Shown: positions 7,814 to 16,854 of the stretch, piece by piece
Layout of the letters: each line of letters begins with the position of its first letter
Numbering within the stretch: the stretch's first letter is position 1
From: Polaribacter haliotis
GTDB lineage: Bacteria; Bacteroidota; Bacteroidia; Flavobacteriales; Flavobacteriaceae
NCBI RefSeq assembly: GCF_014784055.1
Contig: NZ_CP061813.1
Location: forward strand, 1 to 64,000
Reading direction: 5' to 3'
Length of the DNA stretch: 64,000 bases
The notes under the pieces: model-generated
What the model was told of the DNA's origin: nothing
Seen by the model: the letters and a program-made list of their open reading frames with translations, nothing else
The model's database searches: none
Made by a program: the position numbers and the translations under genes

Positions 7814-9760
7814 ATGAGAAACTTAATCTTCTTTTTTTTATTAATTGGTTTCATTTCTTGTAACAACGAAAAAACCAAAGAAACCATTTCTACAGTTTCT
7901 ATTTCAAACACCTCTTTAGAAAGAGTAGAGCCACCCAATTGGTTTATCGGTTTTAAAGACTCTTCACTTCAACTATTAGTAAAAGAACCTAATATTGGTG
8001 CTTTTACAGCTTCTATTTCTTATGAAGGAGTTTCTATTGAAAAAGTACATACTGCAAAAAGTCCGAATTATTTATTTATCGATTTAAATATTGATTCATC
8101 AACAAAAGCAGGAAAATTCGATATTGTTTTCACTGATAAAAATGAAGCAAAAAAAAAACATACATACGAATTAAAAACAAGAGAGAAACCTGCAGATAAT
8201 TATGTAGGTTTTAATAGTTCCGATGTTATTTACCTAATAACGCCAGATCGTTTTGCAAATGCAGATCCTTCCAATGATATTGGATCTAAAACATCAAAAA
8301 GCAATGAGAATGGCGAATCTGTTCAGTTTTTAAAAGAAAATAAAATTGATAGAACAGACGATTATGCAAGACATGGAGGAGATATCAAAGGAATTACCAA
8401 TCATTTAAATTATATAAATGAAATGGGATTTACTGCAATTTGGTCTTCACCCTTATTAACAAACGACATGCCAAAACAGTCTTATCATGGTTATGCAATT
8501 ACAGATTTGTATGAGATAGATCCTCGTTTTGGAACCTTAGCAGATTATCGTGAATTGGCAGATAAAGCCAAAGAAAAAGGCATTAAATTAATTATGGATC
8601 AAGTTGCAAATCATTGTGGTAGCGAACATTGGTGGATGAAAGATTTACCATTTAAAGATTGGGTAAATTATCAAGAAAACTTCGAAAATAAAGGTGAATT
8701 AATCACTTCAAATCACAGAAGAACTTCGAATCAAGATTTGTATGCATCAAAAATTGATAAAAAACAAAATGCAGATGGTTGGTTCGTTTCTACAATGCCA
8801 GATTTGAATCAGAAGAATCCATTTATGGCAAAATACATCATTCAGAATAGTATTTGGTGGATAGAAACCATTGGTTTAGGTGGAATAAGACAAGACACTT
8901 ATCCTTATCCAGACAAGCAATTTATGAGCGATTGGGCAGGAGCAATTATGGCAGAATATCCTAATTTTTCTATTGTAGGCGAAGAATGGAGCTACAATCC
9001 ATTATTGATTGGTTATTGGCAAAAAGGGGCAAATAATAGAGATGGTTACGAATCTAATTTAACATCTACTATGGATTTTGCGATGCAAAGAAAAGTTGTT
9101 GAGGCCTTAAATGATGAAGAATCTTGGGACACAGGTTTGGTAAAAATTTACGAAGGTTTGGCAAACGATTTCCATTACGCATCTCCAAAAGATATTATGA
9201 TTTTTCCTGACAATCATGATATGAGTAGAATTTACACGCAATTAAATGGAGATTTAGAAAATACAAAAATGGCACTTTCTACGTATTTAACGATGCCGAG
9301 AATTCCACAAATTTATTACGGAACAGAAATTTTAATGAACGATTTTAAAAAACCAGGCGATCATGGTTTAATTCGTACAGATTTTCCTGGTGGTTTTAAA
9401 GATGATAAAATAAATGCTTTTACTGGTGAAGGATTAAAAGCAGATCAAAAAGAAATGCAATCTTTCTTAAAGAAATTATTAAATTATAGAAAGGATTCAA
9501 AAGCAATTCATGAAGGAAAAACTTTGCATTTTGCCCCATTTATGGGAACTTATTTCTTGTTTAGAATTTTAAATGATGAAGTTGTAGTAAATATTATCAA
9601 TAAAAATGAAAAACCAATAACCATTGACTTAAAACGTTATTCAGAAATTGGTTTACAAGGAAAAATATTGAAAAACATAATTTCAGGAGAAGAATTTACT
9701 TGGGGAGATTCCATAGAATTATCTAAAAAAGGAAGTATCATTTTAACCACAAAAAAATAA
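7814..9760 (+). CDS. GH13 neopullulanase/cyclomaltodextrinase-like lipoprotein (SusA-like)
   Basis: A 648-residue lipoprotein (lipobox ending at Cys16, FISC) predicted to hydrolyse maltodextrins, pullulan or cyclodextrins in the periplasm. Residues about 35-125 look like the cyclomaltodextrinase N-terminal domain (VEPPNWFIGFKDSSLQLLV). The GH13 barrel follows, starting VIYLITPDRFANADPSND. The catalytic set is visible: nucleophile Asp361 (GGIRQDTY), acid/base Glu390 (IVGEEW) and Asp469 (FPDNHDMSR). A C-terminal beta-domain ends the protein. The overall architecture matches Bacteroides SusA more than SusG. It lies in the alpha-glucan cluster, and a terminator-like hairpin follows at 9768. Confidence 0.9.
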   Translation: MRNLIFFFLLIGFISCNNEKTKETISTVSISNTSLERVEPPNWFIGFKDSSLQLLVKEPNIGAFTASISYEGVSIEKVHTAKSPNYLFIDLNIDSSTKAGKFDIVFTDKNEAKKKHTYELKTREKPADNYVGFNSSDVIYLITPDRFANADPSNDIGSKTSKSNENGESVQFLKENKIDRTDDYARHGGDIKGITNHLNYINEMGFTAIWSSPLLTNDMPKQSYHGYAITDLYEIDPRFGTLADYRELADKAKEKGIKLIMDQVANHCGSEHWWMKDLPFKDWVNYQENFENKGELITSNHRRTSNQDLYASKIDKKQNADGWFVSTMPDLNQKNPFMAKYIIQNSIWWIETIGLGGIRQDTYPYPDKQFMSDWAGAIMAEYPNFSIVGEEWSYNPLLIGYWQKGANNRDGYESNLTSTMDFAMQRKVVEALNDEESWDTGLVKIYEGLANDFHYASPKDIMIFPDNHDMSRIYTQLNGDLENTKMALSTYLTMPRIPQIYYGTEILMNDFKKPGDHGLIRTDFPGGFKDDKINAFTGEGLKADQKEMQSFLKKLLNYRKDSKAIHEGKTLHFAPFMGTYFLFRILNDEVVVNIINKNEKPITIDLKRYSEIGLQGKILKNIISGEEFTWGDSIELSKKGSIILTTKK

Positions 9761-9767
9761 AATTTTC

Positions 9768-9805
9768 AAATCAGAATCTGTCAGTTTGAGTGATTCTGAT
9801 TTTTT
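9768..9805 (+). terminator. Terminator-like hairpin after the SusA-like gene
   Basis: AAATCAGAATC (9768-9778) pairs with GATTCTGATTT (9792-9802) as an 11-bp stem with a 13-nt loop and a T-run ending at 9805. It lies between two genes of the same direction, so it may attenuate rather than end the operon. Confidence 0.6.
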
Positions 9806-9845
9806 ATCAGAATTGTATGGAGAACTATTTAATCTAAAAAAAAAT

Positions 9846-10814
9846 ATGAAAAATCTAATTATTCTTTGTTTAATATTATTTATTATTTCTTGTAAAACAC
9901 AAAATAAAGAGAATAATAAGGTAGAGAAAAAAGTTGATAATATTACTGCGAAAGTATTAGAAAATGCAGTTTTAGCAGAAGGAAAATTAATAAGAATAGA
10001 TTCTTTTCCCACAAAACACATTACACCAAGACCTGTAGATGTTTGGTTACCAGAAAATTATTCTGATGAAAAAAAATATGCAGTTTTATACATGCATGAT
10101 GGTCAAATGTTGTTTGATGAAACCACTACTTGGAATAAGCAAGAATGGAAAATAGATGAGGTTGCTTCAAAATTAATGAAAGAAGGAGTTACTAAAGATT
10201 TTATAGTTGTTGGTATTCATAATATTGCTGCAATAAGATGGTTGGACTTGTATCCAGAAAAAGCCATGAATTTTTTAACAAAAGAAGAGTTAGAAAGGGT
10301 TAAAAGTTTATCGAATAATGATGTTACTTTAGAAGATTTAAATGGTGATGAGTATTTAAAATTTTTAGTCGAAGATTTAAAACCTTACATAGACAAAACA
10401 TATTCGGTTTACACAAATAAAGATAACACATTTGTGGCTGGTTCTTCAATGGGTGGCTTAATGTCTATGTACGCAATTTCTCAATATCCAAACGTTTTTG
10501 AAGGTGCAGCTTGTATTTCTACACATTGGGTTGGTGCACAACCTGTAGAGAATAATCCATTACCAAATGCAATTCTTACTTATTTAGAAAAGAATATTCC
10601 AGATGCAAAAACACATAAAATGTATTTTGATTATGGGAATAAAACTTTAGATCAGTTTTATCCTGTTTATGCATCCAAAGTTGATTCTATTTTTCTAAAT
10701 AATGGATTTACTGATTCAAATTTCAAAAACTTATTTTTCGAAGGAACAGATCATTCAGAAATTTCTTGGCAAAATAGAGTAGATATTCCGTTAACTTTTT
10801 TATTGAAAAAATAA
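9846..10814 (+). CDS. Alpha/beta-hydrolase esterase lipoprotein (esterase D / PF00756 type)
   Basis: A 322-residue lipoprotein starting at the ATG at 9846, which gives the signal MKNLIILCLILFIISC with Cys16; an in-frame TTG 20 codons upstream would spoil the signal and lies in the terminator. The fold is that of the putative-esterase family related to enterochelin esterase. It has VWLPENYSDEKKYAVLYMHDG, the nucleophile elbow GSSMGG with Ser201, and the C-terminal His303 in EGTDHSE. The likely role is removal of acyl esters from sugars or a related substrate in the envelope. It stands between a GH13 enzyme and a deacetylase-SGNH fusion, hinting at acylated alpha-glucan. The exact substrate cannot be told from sequence. 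Confidence 0.8.
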   Translation: MKNLIILCLILFIISCKTQNKENNKVEKKVDNITAKVLENAVLAEGKLIRIDSFPTKHITPRPVDVWLPENYSDEKKYAVLYMHDGQMLFDETTTWNKQEWKIDEVASKLMKEGVTKDFIVVGIHNIAAIRWLDLYPEKAMNFLTKEELERVKSLSNNDVTLEDLNGDEYLKFLVEDLKPYIDKTYSVYTNKDNTFVAGSSMGGLMSMYAISQYPNVFEGAACISTHWVGAQPVENNPLPNAILTYLEKNIPDAKTHKMYFDYGNKTLDQFYPVYASKVDSIFLNNGFTDSNFKNLFFEGTDHSEISWQNRVDIPLTFLLKK

Positions 10815-10854
10815 TTATAATTTAAACGATTTTTTAAAATTTATTTTCCAAAAG

Positions 10855-12498
10855 ATGAAAGAAATCAAAATAAATAAAATAATAGATTCATATTTCTACT
10901 TATGTAGTTTTGTGTCTGTTTTATTGCTGATTTCTTGTAATTCTGCTACAAATCAACAAAAGATTGTAGATTCAAAGTTTAGTACTGATAAAGAGATTAA
11001 TGCTAATAATTTTGCTTTTCCTGAAGGTAAATTAAAAAGTTTAGTAATTAGCTTTGATGATGGGCCAGAACACGATAGAATATTACTTAAAAAATTAAAC
11101 GAAGCGAATATCGTTGGTACTTTTCATCTAAATTCTGGCAGACTTGGTAAAAGAGCAAATTGGTTAAGTACTGAATTGGGTTATGACGTATTTTTTGTCA
11201 AGGAATCAGAGGTAAATAGTATCTATAAAGGTCACGAAATTTCTAGTCATACTGTAAATCATTTGGGTTTAAATAACCAAAAAGATTCAATAATTAAGTC
11301 TGAAGTTTTTAATGATATTAAAAAGTTAAATAAGATAATCAAAAATACAAATCATAATGCAGTTCAAGGTTTGGCTTATCCTTTTGGTGCTTTTGATGAG
11401 CAAGTTTTACAATCTTTAAAAGCTTTAGATGTTAAATATGCAAGAACAACAGTTGCCACAAAAAACTTTGAATTACCTACCAATAATTTTTTAGAATTAA
11501 ACCCAACTTGTCATATAAATGATGCTATAAATTATGGTAATTATTTTGCCAATTTAAAGGCAACTAAAATGCAGTTATTGAATGTTTGGGGACATAGTTA
11601 TGAGTTTCATAACAATTGGCAATTGGCAGATTCCATTTGCAATTTATTAGGCAACAAAAAAGATATTTGGTATGCAAAAACCATAGAAATGGTAAATTAT
11701 TTAAATGCAATTAAAGCATTAGAATATAAAAATAATTCTGTTTTTAATCCTTCAAAAAACACTTCAGTTTGGATTAAAAATAAAGCTGAAAAATTTATAG
11801 AATTAAAACCAAACCAAACTTTACCTATTCATTTTAAAAGCTCATTTGTGCAAATAAATACTATTAATAGTTTGTATCCTGATGCATCAAAAGACATAAA
11901 ATTTCAAGGAGATTGGACAAAAGTACATTACAAACAAAGAATAGAATTGTTTAAAAAGGGTCCTTTAAACTTTAGTGATATCGTTTTTTTAGGAAATAGT
12001 ATAACAGAACAAGGTGGAAATTGGGCTGAAAAAGTAGGTATTAAAAATGTAAAAAACCGTGGTATTTCAGGTGATGTTACTGATGGAGTTTTAAACAGAC
12101 TTGATGAAATAACTCACTTTAAGCCTAAAACCGTTTTTTTACTAATTGGTATTAACGATTTGTTCAATTTACATTATCAGAAGCAAATTCCGTCTACAGA
12201 ATATGTGGCAAAAAATATCATTAAAATAACAGATTCAATTCATCAGAAATCGCCAGAAACAATAATTTATTTGCAAACAATTTTGCCAACAGCAGAAGTG
12301 TATATGACAGATTACATCAATCAAGTGAATAATATTATTAGAAATAATAAAATTGATGTGAATTACAAGTTGATAGATTTACACAACGAATTTGTGAATG
12401 AAAATGGATTGATAAAACCAGAATTGACTTCAGATGGAACGCATTTAAATGAATTAGGATACGAAGTTTGGGTGAAAACGATAAAAGATAAATTATAG
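10855..12498 (+). CDS. Two-domain lipoprotein: polysaccharide deacetylase (CE4) fused to SGNH/GDSL esterase
   Basis: A 547-residue protein with a long n-region and lipobox Cys28 (LLLISC). Residues about 60-235 resemble NodB/CE4 polysaccharide deacetylases. They contain SFDDGPEHD, with catalytic and metal Asp68/Asp69 (numbering from the ATG), the HTVNH metal motif, and LAYPFGAFDE. Residues about 345-547 are an SGNH hydrolase: FLGNSITEQGG with nucleophile Ser382 (GNS in place of GDS), RGISGDV, LLIGINDLF and the Asp527/His530 pair in DGTHLNELGY. Deacetylase plus O-acyl esterase in one chain suggests removal of N- or O-linked acyl groups from a surface or dietary glycan. It starts 40 nt after the esterase gene and 37 nt before GH31, in the alpha-glucan operon. 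Confidence 0.85.
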   Translation: MKEIKINKIIDSYFYLCSFVSVLLLISCNSATNQQKIVDSKFSTDKEINANNFAFPEGKLKSLVISFDDGPEHDRILLKKLNEANIVGTFHLNSGRLGKRANWLSTELGYDVFFVKESEVNSIYKGHEISSHTVNHLGLNNQKDSIIKSEVFNDIKKLNKIIKNTNHNAVQGLAYPFGAFDEQVLQSLKALDVKYARTTVATKNFELPTNNFLELNPTCHINDAINYGNYFANLKATKMQLLNVWGHSYEFHNNWQLADSICNLLGNKKDIWYAKTIEMVNYLNAIKALEYKNNSVFNPSKNTSVWIKNKAEKFIELKPNQTLPIHFKSSFVQINTINSLYPDASKDIKFQGDWTKVHYKQRIELFKKGPLNFSDIVFLGNSITEQGGNWAEKVGIKNVKNRGISGDVTDGVLNRLDEITHFKPKTVFLLIGINDLFNLHYQKQIPSTEYVAKNIIKITDSIHQKSPETIIYLQTILPTAEVYMTDYINQVNNIIRNNKIDVNYKLIDLHNEFVNENGLIKPELTSDGTHLNELGYEVWVKTIKDKL

Positions 12499-12535
12499 GT
12501 TTCAAAGCCTAAATAGATATAGAATAAAACACAAT

Positions 12536-14962
12536 ATGAAATATATTAAAATAGTAATTTTCCTTCTTTTTATAACACAAATTTCTATTGCTCAAAACTC
12601 AAATAGAGTTTTTAAAAAAGCTTCAGTTATAAAAGATGATATTTTAAATGTAGAAGTTAATGATGGGTTTTATTTAATAAAATTTTACAATTCTAAAATT
12701 GTTGAAACTTCTTTTATTCCAAAAGAAGAAACATATTCTATAAAATCTCATGCAGTAATTTTAGACAGAAATTCAACAGATGTAACCTTTAATGAAGTTT
12801 CAAATTATATAAATTTTTCATCAAGAGGGGTTTCAGTAAAAGTTCAAAAAGCGCCATTTAAAATCTCGTATTTTTATAAAAACGAAGAAATTACATCAGA
12901 AAAACAAGGCTATTTCAAATCGAAACACATTCCTCTAGAAAATGTAAAAGGAAATATTATTGCAAAAGAAACAGAAAAAATTGAATTCAATTTAACTTCA
13001 GATGAAATTTTATATGGAGCAGGAGCAAGAGCTTTAGGAATGAACAGACGTGGTAATCGTTTGGCATTATTTAACAGAGCGCATTATGGTTATGAAACTC
13101 ATTCAGAACTCATGAATTTTACGTTGCCAATTGTAATTTCATCAAAAAAATACATGCTTCATTTTGATAATACACCAGTTGGTTATTTAGATTTAGATAG
13201 TAAAAAAGACAATTCTTTAACTTATGAAACCATTTCCGGTCGTAAAACGTATCAAGTAATTGTTGGTGATTCTTGGATTGATTTAATAGATAATTATACC
13301 AATTTAACAGGAAAACAGCCTTTGCCTCCAAGATGGACTTTAGGTAATTTTTCCAGCAGATTTGGGTATCATTCTCAAGAAGAAACAGTAAATACCATTG
13401 CTAAATTTAAGGAGGAAGAAATACCTGTAGACGCTGTTATTTTAGACTTGTATTGGTTTGGAAAAGAAATGAAAGGTACTATGGGGAATTTAGAGGTTTA
13501 CAAAGATTCTTTCCCAGATATGAAAGGAATGATTTCTAATTTTAAAAAGAAAGGTGTAAAAACAGTTTTAATTACAGAGCCATTTATTTTAACCAACTCT
13601 AAAAAATGGAATGATGCTGTAGAAAAAGATGTTTTAGCAAAAGATTCTATTGGAAACCCTGCAAAATATGACTTCTATTTTGGAAATACAGGAATTGTAG
13701 ACATCTATAAAAAAGAAGGAAAAGATTGGTTTTGGAATATTTACAAAGACATTTTAAGTCTTGGAGCAAAAGGACTTTGGGGAGATTTAGGTGAGCCAGA
13801 AGTGCACCCAACATGGGTGCAACATGCAACAGGTTCTGCAAATGAAGTCCATAATATTTATGGACACGATTGGGCAAAACTAATTTTTGATGGCTATAAA
13901 ATTAATTTCCCTAACGAAAGACCTTTCATTTTAATGCGTGCAGGATATTCTGGTTCGCAACGTTTTGGAATGATTCCTTGGTCTGGAGATGTGAATAGAA
14001 CTTGGGGAGGCTTACAATCTCAAACAGAAATTTCTTTACAAATGGGAATGCAAGGTTTGGGCTACATGCATTCTGATTTAGGCGGATTTGCAGGCGCAAA
14101 TTTAGATGATAATTTATATACTCGTTGGTTACAATATGGTGTTTTTCAACCCATTTATAGGCCTCATGCACAAGAAGATGTAGCAAGTGAACCCGTTTTT
14201 AGAAGTAAAAAAGCAAAGAAATTAGCAAAAAAAGCTATTGAATTGCGTTACAAATTACTGCCTTACAATTACAATTTAGCGTTCGAGAATAACCAAAAAG
14301 GAACACCTTTAATGCGCCCAATTTTCTTTGAAGAAGATGATAAAAAATTAATGACAAATGCCTCTACTTATTTATGGGGAAAAGATTTTTTAATCACGCC
14401 AATTTTAAAAGATTCAGTAAAAACAAAAGAAATTTATTTTCCGAAAACTGCAAATTGGTTCAATTTTTATTTTGATGAAGAAAAAATTGAAGGAGGACAA
14501 ACAAAATCAGTAAAAGTGAAGCAAAAATCAATCCCAACTTATGTGAGAGGTGGCGCTTTTATTTTGATGACAGATGTAATTCAAACCACAGACGATTATG
14601 ATGACGACAAATTAGAACTGCATTATTATTATGATGTTTCCGTTACAGAAAGTGAAAGGACTTTTTATAACGATGATGGAATTACTGCAAATGCATTTGA
14701 AAAAGAAAATTACGAGTTGTTAGAATTTGAAGCAGAAACTTGTAAAAGATGGTTAGAAATTGATTTGGAAGCCCAATTAGGTAGTAATTGGAAATCAACA
14801 GAAAAAGAAATAACGTTGGTTATTCATAACATCAATTGGAATCCTAAAAAAATAAAAGTTGATGGAAAGAGAATTAGAATTTCTCCAGAAAATAATGTTT
14901 TAAAAATTCCTGTAAAATGGAATCCAAAAAAGGAATTAAAAATTAAAATAACAACAAAATAA
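12536..14962 (+). CDS. Alpha-glucosidase, GH31
   Basis: An 808-residue exported enzyme with a standard signal peptide (about 20 residues, ending QISIAQ) rather than a lipobox. GH31 retaining alpha-glucosidases release glucose from non-reducing ends, including alpha-1,6 or alpha-1,4 bonds. The N-terminal beta-sandwich precedes the catalytic barrel. The nucleophile is Asp417 in GLWGDLGEPE and the acid/base is Asp485 in WSGDVNRTW. HSDLGGFAG and RYKLLPYNY are also typical. The C-terminus (about 690-800) resembles the DUF5110 domain. Its stop is 9 nt from the next GH13 start, so it belongs to one tight transcription unit with three following enzymes. Confidence 0.93.
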   Translation: MKYIKIVIFLLFITQISIAQNSNRVFKKASVIKDDILNVEVNDGFYLIKFYNSKIVETSFIPKEETYSIKSHAVILDRNSTDVTFNEVSNYINFSSRGVSVKVQKAPFKISYFYKNEEITSEKQGYFKSKHIPLENVKGNIIAKETEKIEFNLTSDEILYGAGARALGMNRRGNRLALFNRAHYGYETHSELMNFTLPIVISSKKYMLHFDNTPVGYLDLDSKKDNSLTYETISGRKTYQVIVGDSWIDLIDNYTNLTGKQPLPPRWTLGNFSSRFGYHSQEETVNTIAKFKEEEIPVDAVILDLYWFGKEMKGTMGNLEVYKDSFPDMKGMISNFKKKGVKTVLITEPFILTNSKKWNDAVEKDVLAKDSIGNPAKYDFYFGNTGIVDIYKKEGKDWFWNIYKDILSLGAKGLWGDLGEPEVHPTWVQHATGSANEVHNIYGHDWAKLIFDGYKINFPNERPFILMRAGYSGSQRFGMIPWSGDVNRTWGGLQSQTEISLQMGMQGLGYMHSDLGGFAGANLDDNLYTRWLQYGVFQPIYRPHAQEDVASEPVFRSKKAKKLAKKAIELRYKLLPYNYNLAFENNQKGTPLMRPIFFEEDDKKLMTNASTYLWGKDFLITPILKDSVKTKEIYFPKTANWFNFYFDEEKIEGGQTKSVKVKQKSIPTYVRGGAFILMTDVIQTTDDYDDDKLELHYYYDVSVTESERTFYNDDGITANAFEKENYELLEFEAETCKRWLEIDLEAQLGSNWKSTEKEITLVIHNINWNPKKIKVDGKRIRISPENNVLKIPVKWNPKKELKIKITTK

Positions 14963-14971
14963 AAATCTATT

Positions 14972-16846
14972 ATGAAAAGAATTCACAGCATTTTAGCAGT
15001 TTTAATTTTATCAATAGTAGTTGGTTGTTCAACAGAAAAAGTATCAGAAAAGAAGATGGAGAGTATAGTTACAAAGAAAAAAATAGTGGTTTATCAGGTT
15101 TTTACACGTTTGTTTGGGAACACAAATACCGCCAACAAACCTTGGGGAACTATTGAAGAAAATGGTGTTGGTAAATTCAACGATTTTACAGACAAAGCTC
15201 TAACTGAAATTAAAAATTTAGGAGTTACACATATTTGGTACACAGGCGTTCCTCATCATGATGTAATTCGAGATTATACAAAATACGGTATTTCAAATGA
15301 CGACCCAGATGTTGTAAAAGGTAGAGCAGGATCTCCTTACGCAGTAAAAGATTATTACAATGTGAATCCGGATTTGGCAGAAAATGTAGCAAACAGATTG
15401 CAAGAATTTGAAGCTTTAATAGAACGTTCTCATAAAAACGATTTAAAAGTGATTATTGATATTGTTCCAAATCACGTTGCAAGAAATTACCAAAGTTTAT
15501 CAAACCCAGAAGGAACCAAAGATTTTGGTGCAGAAGATGATACTTCTGTAGAATATCATGTAGATAATAATTTTTATTACGTGCCTAATAAACCATTTGA
15601 AGTGCCAGATTTCTTAAATGGATATTTGCCTTTAGGTGGCGAAAAACATCCACTTTCTGATGGTAAATTCGATGAAAACCCAGCAAAATGGACAGGAAAT
15701 GGTGCTCGTTCTCCAAAACCAAGTTTTTACGATTGGTATGAAACTGTAAAAGTAAATTATGGGATTTCTCCTGATGGAAAAAAAGATTTTGATGAACTAC
15801 CAGCAGGTTTCGAAAATGAAGATTATAAAAAACATTTCGAGTTTTGGAAAGGTAAAAAAGTGCCAAATTCTTGGATAAAATTCAGAGATATTGCTTTGTA
15901 TTGGATAGATAAAGGTGTAGACGGATTTAGATATGACATGGCAGAAATGGTGCCTGTAGAATTTTGGAGTTATTTAAATTCTTCTATCAAAATGAAAAAT
16001 CAAGATGCGTTTTTGTTAGCAGAAGTGTACAATCCGAGTTTGTATAGAGATTATATACGAAAAGGAAAAATGGATTATTTGTATGACAAAGTGCAGTTGT
16101 ATGACACCATAAAACATGTAATGCAAGGAAAGGGTTTAACAGATAATATTCCACCAATTATTGAAGATTTAAAAGATATTGAACATAATATGTTGCATTT
16201 TTTAGAGAATCATGATGAACAAAGAATTGCGAGTCCAGAATTTGCTGGATATGCCCTAAAAGGAAAACCAGCAATGGTAGTTTCTACCACAATTTCTACA
16301 GCACCAACAATGGTGTATTTTGGGCAAGAATTTGGTGAAGATGGTTCCGAAAATGCAGGTTTTGGAAGTCCGTCAAGAACTTCAATTTTCGATTATGTGG
16401 GTGTTCCAACTATACAAAGATGGGTAAATGATAAAAATTTCGATGGAGGAAAATCTACAAAAGAAGAACTCGATTTAAGAGATTTTTACAAACGTTTATT
16501 AAACTTTACTATTAAAAGTGATGCTTTAATGGGAGAATATGCAGATTTACATCAATATAATAGAGAAAATACGCAAAATTACACACACAAAATATTGTCT
16601 TATACTCGTTTTTCAGAAGATGAAAAATTGGTGATTATTTCTAATTTCGATGATAATGAAGCCTTTAAATTTCAATTAAAATTTCCTTCAGAAATTATTA
16701 AAAAATGGAATTTAGAAGAAGGAACTTATATATTGAAAGATAAACTATACAATACAAAATCATTTAATTTAGTAGTGAATAATTCAGTAGGAAATATTAA
16801 TATAGTTATCAATCCATTAGAATCTTTTATTCTTCAAATCCAATAA
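14972..16846 (+). CDS. GH13 alpha-amylase-family lipoprotein
   Basis: A 624-residue lipoprotein (IVVGC, Cys19). The GH13 barrel begins at KIVVYQVFTRLFGN. The catalytic residues are Asp322 (GFRYDMAE), Glu351 (LLAEVYNP) and Asp415 (ENHDEQR). Conserved region I is DIVPNHVARNY. A large insertion between strand 3 and strand 4 (about residues 180-300, with FEVPDFLNGYLPLGGE) is characteristic of Bacteroidota enzymes annotated as alpha-amylases. It probably cuts internal alpha-1,4 bonds of starch fragments at or near the cell surface. Gaps to its neighbours are 9 and 8 nt. I cannot fix the GH13 subfamily by eye. Confidence 0.9.
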   Translation: MKRIHSILAVLILSIVVGCSTEKVSEKKMESIVTKKKIVVYQVFTRLFGNTNTANKPWGTIEENGVGKFNDFTDKALTEIKNLGVTHIWYTGVPHHDVIRDYTKYGISNDDPDVVKGRAGSPYAVKDYYNVNPDLAENVANRLQEFEALIERSHKNDLKVIIDIVPNHVARNYQSLSNPEGTKDFGAEDDTSVEYHVDNNFYYVPNKPFEVPDFLNGYLPLGGEKHPLSDGKFDENPAKWTGNGARSPKPSFYDWYETVKVNYGISPDGKKDFDELPAGFENEDYKKHFEFWKGKKVPNSWIKFRDIALYWIDKGVDGFRYDMAEMVPVEFWSYLNSSIKMKNQDAFLLAEVYNPSLYRDYIRKGKMDYLYDKVQLYDTIKHVMQGKGLTDNIPPIIEDLKDIEHNMLHFLENHDEQRIASPEFAGYALKGKPAMVVSTTISTAPTMVYFGQEFGEDGSENAGFGSPSRTSIFDYVGVPTIQRWVNDKNFDGGKSTKEELDLRDFYKRLLNFTIKSDALMGEYADLHQYNRENTQNYTHKILSYTRFSEDEKLVIISNFDDNEAFKFQLKFPSEIIKKWNLEEGTYILKDKLYNTKSFNLVVNNSVGNINIVINPLESFILQIQ

Positions 16847-16854
16847 AATTTATC

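Noticed and set aside
9786..9845. Upstream TTG start for the esterase gene
   Set aside because: It would begin inside the terminator hairpin and add 20 polar residues before an ideal lipoprotein signal; the ATG at 9846 fits far better.
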